From NCBI RefSeq assembly GCF_900119075.1, contig NZ_FPIP01000010.1:62001-126000 (forward strand): a stretch of DNA of 64,000 nt, in the 5' to 3' direction. Every line of letters begins with the position of its first letter. Position 1 is the first letter of the stretch. Below are positions 34,190 to 43,100 of this stretch, piece by piece. A program made the position numbers and the translations under genes. The notes under the pieces are model-generated. The model made no database searches, was not told the DNA's origin, and worked only from the letters and a program-made list of their open reading frames with translations. The stretch is from Ruminococcus flavefaciens. GTDB lineage: Bacteria; Bacillota; Clostridia; Oscillospirales; Ruminococcaceae.

Positions 34190-34320
34190 GAATAAGCGGA
34201 GGTTACGATACATAGGTAATAATCCACTCTTTCCGTTGACATATGGCAAGATTTATGAATGTGATTGGATGAAACACGGTATGTACTGGATTAGAGATGA
34301 TAAGAATCTGCTGTTCTTGC
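34190..34320 (+). pseudogene. Fragment of a small conserved protein (TYGKIYEC type)
   Basis: The plus frame reads RYIGNNPLFPLTYGKIYEC then MKHGMYWIRDD. This resembles small SH3-like proteins with the pattern LTYGKxYECxxxxxGxYxIxDD. A GGAGG precedes it, but no start codon is in register and the end is cut by IS66 sequence on the opposite strand near 34318. Confidence 0.35.
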
Positions 34321-34594
34321 GGAAGTTCATATACTATCTTTTTTGTTTCAAGGTCAGCTCTAATCTCTTTTCTTCCTCGATGCAGTCCTGTTTTTCCTTG
34401 TTTTTTGACAACAGTATCGGTAGTAGGTTCAGAAGCAGAGTTATCTGATTCGGCTTCAGCTTCATTGAATATACCTTCAAATGCGAGCTGACCATCATTG
34501 ATAAACTTAGCCTTTTCGCTTTTCTGTCCGAACAGCATCTTATTACGTTTCAGCACAAGCTCTGTCAGATGCTCAATACGGAGATCCTTTTGCT
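34315..34594 (-). pseudogene. IS66-family transposase (TnpC) N-terminal fragment
   Basis: The frame reads LRIEHLTELVLKRNKMLFGQ, KSEKAKFINDGQLAFEGIF and RGRKEIRADLETKKIVYELP, the N-terminal part of IS66 transposases (FGxxSEK motif). The zinc-ribbon and DDE domains are absent; homology stops after PQEQQI near 34318. No terminal inverted repeats were identified. 34595-35065 holds no supported gene. Confidence 0.8.
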
Positions 34595-35065
34595 ATACAT
34601 ATCTGCATCAAATTCTTTCGATCTACACACGCAAATCCTTTACTTTTGGAAGAGCTGATAGCAAGAAACAAGTGTCCTGTCAGACCTGATCGTATTGCTG
34701 ATAGAAAAACTCGTTTCCATTCTGCTATCGGCTTCAATTACAGGTTATCATAATTATTCGCTTATGCCATTCTTTTTTCAGGCAGATCTCGTATCTGTCT
34801 TTTCGTCATGCAATTTTGAAGAATGCAATAGCAGGAGTACGTCTGGTCATATTCCAAACATACTCCTGTTCTTTTAGCGTATTTGGTTAGCTTAATGACA
34901 TTAACCATAAGTCGGGGGATTTTTTTGTTGATACCCCTGTAAAAATATGGTAATATATAAGAAGGAAAAAATTTTTTTCGGATCTTGCAGCACTTTCGTA
35001 TTTCGCTCCGAATGTTATTTATGAAAGGTCGATCTTCAATAATAATACAGCAGGGAGGGATGAAC

Positions 35066-35632
35066 ATGACAGGAAGCGAGCTGAGAGAGCTTCTCGGCAG
35101 ATCTCCTGCTGAATGCCACAGGGCACTCATGCAGGAATACGGAAAATATGTTTACTCGATAATTTTCAATAAGCTCAGGAGCTGCGGCACCCAGGAGGAC
35201 ATAGAGGAGTGCTTCAGCGACGTGTTTGCGGATATTTTCATAAAATTCGAGTACGATGAGAAGTACGTGAACGATATAAAGGGATATATCGGCACTGTTG
35301 CCAAGCGCACGGCTATAGACAGGTACAGGAGACTTTCTGCCGAGAGAGCTCATGCCGCATTCACCGACGAGGAGGATATGACGGAGCTTGTTTCCGATTT
35401 CAGTGTTGACGAGCGCGTTGACAGTTCGGAACTCCGCAGGATACTCCTCAGGAACATAAAAGAGCTGGGCGAGCCGGATTCCACCATACTTATCCAGAAG
35501 TTCTACTATAACCGCAGATCATCGGATATAGCAAAGACGGTCTCCATGACGGCGTCGTCGGTGCGTTCACGATGTACGAGAGCAATGGACAAGCTTCGGA
35601 TAAAGCTTGCCGAAGCAGGCATCACAAGGTAA
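35066..35632 (+). CDS. ECF-type sigma factor, paralogue (188 aa)
   Basis: The start at 35066 is 7 bases from GGAGG; an ATG two codons earlier is too close. Region 2 includes EYGKYVYSIIFNKLRSCGTQ and EDIEECFSDVFADI. Region 4 includes SSDIAKTVSMTASSVRSRC. Its length is identical to the sigma factor at 19467-20033, and motifs such as LRSC-(x4)-DIEEC and LGEPDSTI are shared. It is followed 13 bp later by its anti-sigma gene. It lies within the tRNA-bounded element, which may have brought it in or split it from its sister. Confidence 0.92.
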   Translation: MTGSELRELLGRSPAECHRALMQEYGKYVYSIIFNKLRSCGTQEDIEECFSDVFADIFIKFEYDEKYVNDIKGYIGTVAKRTAIDRYRRLSAERAHAAFTDEEDMTELVSDFSVDERVDSSELRRILLRNIKELGEPDSTILIQKFYYNRRSSDIAKTVSMTASSVRSRCTRAMDKLRIKLAEAGITR

Positions 35633-35645
35633 AGGAGGAGCAGCT

Positions 35646-36710
35646 GTGAATAAAAAAAATATATTTGATATGCTTGAAAACGCAGAGGATGATTCTATGG
35701 ACGAGCTTACAGGAAATTGTCCGGAAATAAGCGGAGAGCAGTTTGAAAAGCTGCTCGCGGGGAGCGAAAGGAAGTACAAAATGAAAAAGGAAGAAATAGA
35801 AAGAACAAGGAAAGATAATAATATAAGCGGCGATGAGGTTACAGTGAGCGGAGTTGACCGCGTAAAGAGACCTGTCTGGCTCCCCCCCCTCATTACAGCA
35901 GCTTCACTGGTGCTTGTAACAGGAACTGTGCTTGGAAGTGTTTTACTTCTGAACAGAAACGGTGGTATTAACGGCGGAGGCAGCGTCACTCCTGCGGCAA
36001 CGGCTGTCGCAACAGATAAGAACAGCACAGAAACAACATACACATCTTCTGTCAGGACAACATCAACACAGGCAGTTACAACTGTCTCTACATCAGTACA
36101 GGAAAATACCGCGGAGACAAATGTCCAGAGCACCGGTGTTCAGGACGCAGAGGTCACAACCGCAATCACAACAGCTGCGGACGCAGAATTCCGGGAGGGA
36201 ACACTTGAAGGCAAGGTGTACACATCGGACTATGCAGGGTTCAGGTTCAGAGGAAGTGAGAGCATGGATTATATGTCACGAGAGGATAGATACACCGAGC
36301 AACAGATGAGAAACAGATTCAAGTCACAGGAAGAGAAGTACATAATAGACAGTGAGAACGTGGACGCAGCTGCAACGGACTACGAAAAGAATGCAAGAGT
36401 AGATTTCACATTCATCAACACAAAGAGCCGTTTCCCTGACAAGACAGATGTGACATTTGATGATTTTATAACCAAAAGAGAATTTGACGGAGCTGAGTGG
36501 ATAGAGTACAACGTGACAGAGCCTGAGACAGTAGAGCTTGGCGGCAAGGAGTACACAAAGACAAGAATATCTGTTGATTACGCCCCTGACAGAGTAACCA
36601 TCGTTTATTTAAGAAAGATAGATGATGACTTTACATTAAAGATAACCTATTCCACAATTGCCGATGATGACGGTTCAGAGTTTGAGAGCAGATTTGAAGC
36701 GATAGACTGA
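35646..36710 (+). CDS. Anti-sigma factor-like membrane protein (354 aa), GTG start
   Basis: The start codon is GTG at 35646, 7 bases after AAAGGAGGAG; the longer frame starts inside the sigma gene and is rejected. The cytoplasmic segment (1-80) has NCPEISGEQFEKLLAG and VSGVDRVKRPVW, echoing the PASTA protein at 17986. One membrane helix (about 85-107). A Thr/Ser/Val-rich stalk (about 115-190) is followed by an extracytoplasmic domain (about 195-354) with YAGFRFRGSESMDYM. This outer domain has no PASTA repeats, so the two systems share the inner module but sense different signals. Confidence 0.75.
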   Translation: MNKKNIFDMLENAEDDSMDELTGNCPEISGEQFEKLLAGSERKYKMKKEEIERTRKDNNISGDEVTVSGVDRVKRPVWLPPLITAASLVLVTGTVLGSVLLLNRNGGINGGGSVTPAATAVATDKNSTETTYTSSVRTTSTQAVTTVSTSVQENTAETNVQSTGVQDAEVTTAITTAADAEFREGTLEGKVYTSDYAGFRFRGSESMDYMSREDRYTEQQMRNRFKSQEEKYIIDSENVDAAATDYEKNARVDFTFINTKSRFPDKTDVTFDDFITKREFDGAEWIEYNVTEPETVELGGKEYTKTRISVDYAPDRVTIVYLRKIDDDFTLKITYSTIADDDGSEFESRFEAID

Positions 36711-36795
36711 CCAGTAATTTGCAGTTGAAAATCAATTGGCTTTTATTCTGATAAAATGAAGCCCCGGCTTTAAGTCTAATGTCATTAAGTTAAGA

Positions 36796-36834
36796 AAAAA
36801 CTGTAAGAGACCAAATACTCTTACAGTTTTTTTA
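36796..36834 (+). terminator. Terminator of the second sigma/anti-sigma operon
   Basis: AAACTGTAAGAG pairs with CTCTTACAGTTT followed by TTTT. Confidence 0.85.
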
Positions 36835-36931
36835 TGTATATAATGTAAATTATTGCAAAAAGGTATTGACAAAAAGCCAAAAATGTGCGGCGCAGCTAAT
36901 CAGATATACACATCTGATTGGAGGTTTTACC

Positions 36932-37000
36932 GTGCAAAAATATTGTAATATCGTCAAAAACAAGCTTAATGCCATTACGGCAGTTGCAAGGGATTTTTCA
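36932..37000 (+). pseudogene. N-terminal fragment of an unrecognised protein
   Basis: A GTG after TGGAGGTTTTACC begins MQKYCNIVKNKLNAITAVAR. The frame soon enters the antisense of the AddA-like fragment, so only about 23-26 codons are original. It resembles the start of a mobile-element protein but is too short to name. Confidence 0.35.
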
Positions 37001-37180
37001 TTATATGTCAATATGGTAGATAAAAGTATCCGCGTTCTCCCCTGTCATAGCAAAGAATGCTTCTTTGTAAGCGTTGAGCTGATCTGAATACTTGTAGTCA
37101 AGCCCCTCGGCTTCGGCGTTGGTCTTGTAGTCTACTATGCGCCATACGCCGTTCTTTTTGTAAAGGAGGTCAATGATGCC
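37001..37180 (-). pseudogene. C-terminal fragment of an AddA/RecB-like PD-(D/E)XK nuclease
   Basis: Fifty-nine codons read GIIDLLYKKNGVWRIVDYKT, then DYKYSDQLNAYKEAFF, and end TFIYHIDI before TAA at 37003-37001. GIIDLL and VDYKT are the catalytic core of the PD-(D/E)XK nuclease domain of AddA-type helicase-nucleases, and the end matches a natural C-terminus. Homology stops abruptly at 37180, against the truncated integrase on the other strand. Confidence 0.75.
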
Positions 37181-37182
37181 GT

Positions 37183-37986
37183 TCTATTAAACTCATCAGC
37201 ACAATACTGGCACAGGCGACACGTGACAGGCTTATCCCCTTCAACATCGCCGACAGGAACCATATGAAAGCTCCAAAGCTGGAGCGTAAGGAAGCTGCTT
37301 TCCTTGACGATGAACAAGTCAGACACGTTCTTGAGCTGCTTGAAAATGAGCCTCTCAAGTTGAAAACAATTATGTATTTACTCATATACAGTGGTATCCG
37401 CAGAGGTGAACTGCTCGGGCTAGAATGGAAGGATATAGATTTTGAGAAGAAGGTCATATCTATACGAAGGACAAGTCAGGCAGTAGATAATTTGGGGATA
37501 ATTACAAAGTCTCCGAAAAATGACACATCATACCGTACTATCAAGCTATCAGATACAGTGTTGGATCTTCTTCGTGAATACCAACAATATTGGGAAAAAA
37601 TGCGAACTGATCTTGACGATTACTGGCAGGACGAAATACAGATCATTCTTGTAGACGGCAGTACACAAACAGTACCGAACGACCGTTTATTCACCAAGGT
37701 TGATTCAACGCCTATGAACCCATACAGTGTCAGTGATTGGGTAAGGAAATTTGTTAAGCGTAACGGTCTGCCGTACTTTACACCGCACTCACTCAGACAT
37801 ACCCATGCAACGCTTCTAATCGCTGAGGGCGTAAGTATCCCGACTGTATCTCGTCGACTGGGGCACTCCAGTATCGCTACGACAAGTAAGATATATATTC
37901 ACGCTATCCAGTCCGCGGACGAGATCGCATCAAACGCCCTTGAGGATAAACTCAAGCTAGAAAAGCGCAAGGATAATGCAGACTAA
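37183..37986 (+). pseudogene. Tyrosine integrase lacking its N-terminal domains
   Basis: The catalytic domain is complete: Arg in YSGIRRGELLGLEWKDI, a beta-hairpin Lys in TKSPKNDTSYRTIKL, HSLRHTHATLLIAEG, GHSSIATTSKIY with the nucleophile Tyr. Homology extends back before the ATG at 37264 as STILAQATRDRLIPFN, typical of the core-binding domain, but stops at 37183 where the AddA-like fragment begins. The arm-binding and most of the core-binding domain are lost, so it should be inactive. It lies about 190 bp from the tRNA-Ala 3' end, the usual position for the integrase of such an element. A 240-aa protein could still be made from 37264. Confidence 0.85.
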
Positions 37987-37994
37987 TGAATTGA

Positions 37995-38024
37995 GGCTCT
38001 CCGTCACGGAGAGCCTTATTTTTT
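37995..38024 (+). terminator. Terminator of the integrase gene
   Basis: GGCTCTCCGT-C-ACGGAGAGCC followed by TTATTTTTTT. Confidence 0.85.
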
Positions 38025-38078
38025 TATTATGTGATTGCTTCAGCTTTTGCCGTTACAATATGCGTTTCTTGATACACA

Positions 38079-38099
38079 TAACGGAAATCTTAACGGAAA
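38079..38099. repeat. Paired TAACGGAAA motifs, right end
   Basis: TAACGGAAA at 38079-38087 and 38091-38099, about 80 bp inside the right attachment site. See the left pair at 23694-23713. Confidence 0.6.
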
Positions 38100-38137
38100 T
38101 ATTGTGTTTTCTGCCGCTTGCAGCATAATGATCTAAA

Positions 38138-38174
38138 AATAAAGCCTATGTTTTTGGCTAAACATAGACTTTTT
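38138..38174. terminator. Hairpin between integrase and tRNA
   Basis: AAAGCCTATGTTT and AAACATAGACTTT pair with one mismatch, T-rich on both sides. It may end tRNA transcription on the minus strand. Confidence 0.6.
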
Positions 38175-38177
38175 CGC

Positions 38178-38222
38178 TGGTGGAGCATAGGGGACTTGAA
38201 CCCCTGACCCCCACACTGCCAG
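38178..38222. repeat. Right attachment site within the tRNA-Ala gene
   Basis: Identical to 23532-23576 over 45 bp and directly repeated. The identity ends at 38222, in the anticodon loop. It restores the 3' half of the tRNA. Confidence 0.9.
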
Positions 38223-38253
38223 TGTGATGCGCTCCCAACTGCGCTAATGCCCC
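38178..38253 (-). tRNA. tRNA-Ala (anticodon GGC)
   Basis: Read on the minus strand: acceptor GGGGCAT pairs with ATGCTCC, including the G3-U70 pair that marks alanine tRNAs. The D-arm stem is GCGC/GCGC, the anticodon stem TCACA/TGTGG with loop CTGGCAG (GGC at 34-36), and the T-arm AGGGG-TTCAAGT-CCCCT. CCA is encoded. It is 76 nt long. Its 3' 45 bp are duplicated at 23532-23576. Confidence 0.95.
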
Positions 38254-38353
38254 GTATAGCATTATTATATCACAGTCACGGGGTAAAGTCAATATCTATC
38301 GCAATATTTTGCAGAACATCAGCAAATAATGCCGCATTCCTGCAATTTTAGCT

Positions 38354-39487
38354 TCAATAATACAGCGCATATCCATCAGCTTCGGAGCTCTTCACGGCGG
38401 CTATCTGCTTGTCGATGATGTCGGGATCGTTTATCCACTCCAGCTCCCCTGCCGCTCCTGCCCACTTATCCTCTCTGCCCAGCTTATAGGGAGCAAGCCC
38501 TGCTATCAGCGAAACTCCGCCGCCGACAAGCTCCTCCCACTGTGCAAGAGTCGGCAGGAACGGACAGCACTCGTTATCAAAACCAAAGTATATCTGCGGA
38601 ACAATATAGTCACAGAATTCCTTATCGCTGCTCCAGCGCCGCACATCTGCGTACTGGGAGCTGTAGTTTCCGTCAATATTCCCCTGTGGACTTATGCCGA
38701 AAAGAAGCCTTTCGTCGTGGGACTTCACCGCGTCGCGGATAGCCTTTACATAGCGGCTTACGACATCTGTACGCCATGCGGCAAGGTCTGATTCGCCGCT
38801 TTTTTCAAACTCCTCACGGTCGAAGTCCTCGTCGGTGGCGGGATAAAAATAATCGTCGATATGGACTCCGTCAACGTCGTAATTGTCCAGTATTTCGCCG
38901 ATTGCAGCTTCAAGAAGCTCCACAGTCTCGGGATATGAAGGCACAAGATACCAGCGCCCGTTGACAGCTTTCACATATGGCTCACCTGCGTTTATCCACT
39001 TTTTTATAATGAAGTCATCGGGTAGTCTGTTCATTTCTTCCTCTGTTTGCAGGCGGAGAGGATTTATCCACCCGTGAACTGATATTCCCAGCCTGTGTGC
39101 TTCATCAAGAACTATCTGTAATGAGTCGTAGTCTCCGTCGAGGTATGAGCCCTTAGGGAATATCTCCGAGCTATAATAGGCGTCCCCCATTGGGTGGGCA
39201 TGGAAATACAGAGTATTAACGTTCTCAGCTGCGGCGTCCTGCAAAAGCTCCGCAACTGCTTTGCGGAACTCCTCCTCGCTTTTTCCCTGCATTATTTCTG
39301 GAAATTTCACATACGGCAGCCACATTCCCACCTGATTCGTGTAGTTTAATGGAGTATAGCTATGCTCCTCGGCGGCAGGCGGCACGGACTCCCTCATTAT
39401 ATCCGAGCCGCTGTTTATCGGCATTGCGGTGCAGCCTGACGACAACAAAAAAGCAGCCGCACAGGCAGCTGCTATGATTTTTTTCAT
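38354..39487 (-). CDS. GHL10/DUF187-type glycoside hydrolase-like lipoprotein (377 aa)
   Basis: The ATG ending at 39487 follows GAGGTGAGATGT; the earlier GTG is less well placed. Lipobox LLSSGC. The domain from about 45 to the end is a TIM-barrel of the GHL10 (YngK) type: VGMWLPYVKF, NVNTLYFHAHPMGDAYY, ISVHGWINPLR, YDVDGVHIDDYFYP and ISPQGN, with PQIYFGF. Family members act on wall or capsule glycans or have unknown substrates. The domain seems to end soon after ADGYALYY, so C-terminal extensions seen in some homologues are absent. It is the first gene outside the right end of the element. Confidence 0.87.
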   Translation of the reverse strand: MKKIIAAACAAAFLLSSGCTAMPINSGSDIMRESVPPAAEEHSYTPLNYTNQVGMWLPYVKFPEIMQGKSEEEFRKAVAELLQDAAAENVNTLYFHAHPMGDAYYSSEIFPKGSYLDGDYDSLQIVLDEAHRLGISVHGWINPLRLQTEEEMNRLPDDFIIKKWINAGEPYVKAVNGRWYLVPSYPETVELLEAAIGEILDNYDVDGVHIDDYFYPATDEDFDREEFEKSGESDLAAWRTDVVSRYVKAIRDAVKSHDERLLFGISPQGNIDGNYSSQYADVRRWSSDKEFCDYIVPQIYFGFDNECCPFLPTLAQWEELVGGGVSLIAGLAPYKLGREDKWAGAAGELEWINDPDIIDKQIAAVKSSEADGYALYY

Positions 39488-39546
39488 ACATCTCACCTCA
39501 CTGAATTATATTCAGCAGGCGGACAGGATATGCCATAGACGAAAGG

Positions 39547-40011
39547 CTATTTTTCGTAGCCGATAATAGTCATTCTCTCGTTGATGACCTGCTCCTCGCC
39601 TGTTCTGCGATAGCCCATTTTCTCGTAGAGATGACAGTTGCCCTTTTCCTGCAAAATTGTATCGAGAGCCCAGTTCTCTGCGCCGTGAAGCTCCTCGGCA
39701 GCCCTCATAGCTGCCTGAGCATAGCCTTTTCCGCGATACTCAGCCATAATGAATATAGGTGAGATACGCTTCTGACCACCGTCTTTCATATCCACAATGC
39801 GGATAGCTCCAACAGCTTTTTCACCGTCCATGATAAAGTAATAGCAGGTAAAAGGCTGGCGGAGCCGCTCCTCAATACGGCTCAATGGCTCGTTGGCAGG
39901 GCTTATATCGTAGTCCTGATATTTTTCAAGGAGCTCCGAAAAGGCTTCGACCTGCATTTTCCAGAGCCTTTCGCAGTCCTCCATGCCGATTCTTTTAAGT
40001 TCGATATTCAT
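39547..40011 (-). CDS. GNAT-family N-acetyltransferase (154 aa)
   Basis: Start MNIELKRIGMEDCERLWKMQ behind CAGGAGAACACGA; the 11 upstream in-frame codons are excluded. Motif A of GNAT enzymes, FIMAEYRGKGYAQAAMRA (R/Q-x-x-G-x-G/A), binds acetyl-CoA. The C-terminal motif is HLYEKMGYRRTGE. The substrate is unknown. Confidence 0.88.
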   Translation of the reverse strand: MNIELKRIGMEDCERLWKMQVEAFSELLEKYQDYDISPANEPLSRIEERLRQPFTCYYFIMDGEKAVGAIRIVDMKDGGQKRISPIFIMAEYRGKGYAQAAMRAAEELHGAENWALDTILQEKGNCHLYEKMGYRRTGEEQVINERMTIIGYEK

Positions 40012-40049
40012 TCGTGTTCTCCTGTACGATTCTGTTGACTTCATTTTTT

Positions 40050-40124
40050 GTAGGGGCTGATGCCTACATCAGCCCGTCATAATAATTGTTAAATTAACGG
40101 GACGCCAAGGGCGGCATCCCCTAC
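40050..40124. repeat. GTAGGGGCTGATG hairpin repeat pair
   Basis: GTAGGGGCTGATGCCTACAT then CAGCCC, followed by GGGACGCCAAGGGCGGCATC and CCCTAC. It is a two-part inverted arrangement with GTAGGGG/CCCCTAC ends, same family as at 9131, 17789 and 51703. Confidence 0.7.
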
Positions 40125-40132
40125 TAATTACA

Positions 40133-40165
40133 AAAGAGCTCCCGAAGAATACCTCGGGAGCTTTG
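40133..40165 (-). terminator. Terminator of rpoBC
   Basis: AGCTCCCGA pairs with TCGGGAGCT; on the minus strand it is followed by CTTTTGT just after the rpoC stop. Confidence 0.8.
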
Positions 40166-40168
40166 ATG

Positions 40169-43100
40169 TTATATCTGGTTAGCCATAGGAGCTGTTGTAT
40201 TGTGCTCGCCGTAGCCTTCATTCTTAACGACTTCAACGTTTCTGTAGCACTCCATACCTGTACCAGCAGGAATGAGCTTACCGATGATAACGTTCTCCTT
40301 AAGACCAAGGAGTCGGTCGCTCTTGCCTCTGATAGCTGCGTCTGTAAGAGCCTTTGTAGTCTCCTGGAATGAAGCAGCGGACATGAAGCTGTCTGAATTT
40401 GATGAAGCCTTTGTGATACCCTGAAGAACAGGACTTGTCTGAACAAGCTGTACATCATACTCGCCTGCGTCGATACGAGCCTGAAGCTCTTCATTGATAG
40501 CGTCGATCTCCTTGCTGTCAACGAGAGTACCCGGAAGCAGATAGCTGCTGCCTGTCTCCTCAACCTTGACCTTGCGGAGCATCTGACGAACGATAACTTC
40601 GATGTGCTTATCGTTGATATCAACACCCTGTAAACGGTAAACCTTCTGAACTTCATTGATGATGTAGTTCTGAACAGCCTGTGTACCGAGGATATTGAGG
40701 ATATCAGCAGGATAGATGTTACCTTCCGTAAGACGTGTGCCCTTTTCGATGACCTCGCCCTCCTGAACTCTTATCTTCAGGTTGTATGGGATCATATAGC
40801 TTTCGGACTCGCCTGTCTCATCGTTGGTAACGATGATATTTCTTGTAGTCTTGACTTCCTCGATGTGTATCTTACCGTCGATCCTTGAGAGGATAGCTGC
40901 GCCCTTAGGACGTCTGCTCTCGAAGAGTTCCTCGACACGGGGAAGACCCTGTGTGATATCTTCAGCGTCGGCAGAAGCAACACCACCGGTATGGAAGGTT
41001 CTCATTGTAAGCTGTGTACCAGGCTCACCGATTGACTGAGCAGCGATTACGCCGACAGCCTCGCCGACTGATACCATATTGTTGAATGCAAGGTTTGCAC
41101 CGTAGCACTTTGAGCATACGCCTGTTCTTGACTTACAGGTAAGTACAGAACGTATCTTTATTCTCTCAACGCCGCTGTCAACTATCTTCTTAGCGTCAGC
41201 GTCTGTGATAAGCTTGTTGCGTGATACGATAAGCTCGCCTGACTCGTCGCGGAGATCCTCAGAGAGGAAACGTCCTACAAGTCTTTCCTCGAACGGCTCA
41301 ACTATCTCGTTGCCGTTCTTGATCTCGAATACCTCGATACCGTCTGTAGTTCCGCAGTCTTCCTCACGGATGATAACGTCCTGAGAAACGTCAACGAGAC
41401 GACGTGTAAGGTAACCTGAGTCAGCGGTACGGAGAGCGGTATCAGCAAGTCCCTTTCTCGCACCTCTTGACGCGATGAAGTACTCCAAGATGTTAAGTCC
41501 TTCACGGTAGTTAGCTCTGATCGGGATCTCGATAACGGTACCTGATGTATTGGCGATAAGTCCACGCATACCTGCCAGCTGTCTGATCTGTGAGATAGAA
41601 CCACGGGCACCAGAGTCAGCCATCATCCAGATAGGATTGTACTTGTCGAAGTTTGCCTTCAGAGCCTTAGTAACATCGTCAGTGGTATTAGTCCAGAGAG
41701 CGATGATCTTCTTGGTCTTTTCCTGTGCGGAGATATATCCGTACTCGTATTCATTTGTTATCTGCTCGACCTCTGCGTCAGCCTTAGCAAGGATATCCTT
41801 CTTCTGAGGAGGGATAGTTGCGTCGCAGACAGCAACGGTAAGAGCTGCTCTTGTGGAGTATTTATAGCCGAGAGCCTTGATACGGTCAAGAACTTCGGAA
41901 GTAGTTGTTGTGCCGTGGATCTTGATGCAGCGCTCGATGATGTCTGAGAGCTGCTTCTTGCCAACGAGGAATGCAATTTCAAGGTCGAACTGCTTGTCAG
42001 AGTTGGTTCTGTCAACGTAGCCCAGATTCTGTGGGATATTCTCGTTGAAGATAAGTCTGCCGACTGTAGCGTCGATTATCTTGGATACCTTCTTGTCGCC
42101 GATATCCTTTGTTATCTTTACCTTGATGTTAGCGTGGAGTGATACGTCATGCTCATTGTAAGCCATGAGTGCCTCGTTAACGTCGCGGAATACCTTGCCC
42201 TCGCCGGGTTCGCCGGGCTTATCCATTGTCAGATAGTATGAACCGAGTACCATATCCTGTGAAGGAACGGCAACAGGCTTACCGTCTGAAGGCTTAAGCA
42301 GGTTGTTAGCCGCAAGCATGAGGAATCTTGCCTCAGCCTGAGCCTCTGCGGAAAGAGGAAGGTGTACAGCCATCTGGTCACCGTCGAAGTCAGCGTTGAA
42401 GGCTGAGCATACGAGTGGGTGGAGCTTGATAGCACGGCCTTCAACAAGGATAGGCTCGAATGCCTGAATACCAAGTCTGTGGAGCGTGGGGGCACGGTTG
42501 AGCATTACAGGGTGATCCTTGATAACGTCCTCAAGTGCGTCCCAGACCTTGTTGTCAGCACGGTCGATGAGCTTTCTTGCGCTCTTTATGTTAGCGATAG
42601 CCTTTTTGTCGACAAGTCTCTTTAATACGAAGGGCTTGAAGAGCTCCAGTGCCATTTCCTTAGGAAGACCGCACTGATACATTTTGAGCTCAGGTCCTAC
42701 GACGATAACCGAACGTCCTGAGTAGTCAACACGCTTACCGAGAAGGTTCTGACGGAAACGTCCCTGCTTACCCTTGAGCATATCGGAAAGAGATTTGAGA
42801 GCACGGTTGCTTGGACCTGTAACAGGTCTGCCGTGTCTGCCGTTGTCTATGAGAGCGTCAACAGCTTCCTGAAGCATACGCTTCTCGTTTCTTACGATGA
42901 TGTCAGGAGCGTCAAGCTCGAGCATTCTCTTAAGACGGTTGTTTCTGTTGATAACTCTTCTGTAAAGGTCGTTAAGGTCTGATGTTGCGTAGCGTCCGCC
43001 GTCCAGCATTATCATAGGACGGATATCGGGTGGAATTACAGGAACTACGCTGAGTATCATCCACTCAGGCTTGTTGCCGGAGAGACGGAATGCCTCGATT

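Noticed and set aside
34762-35130. Minus-strand frame over the sigma factor start
   Set aside because: It runs antisense through the sigma gene, whose ribosome site and motifs are clear.
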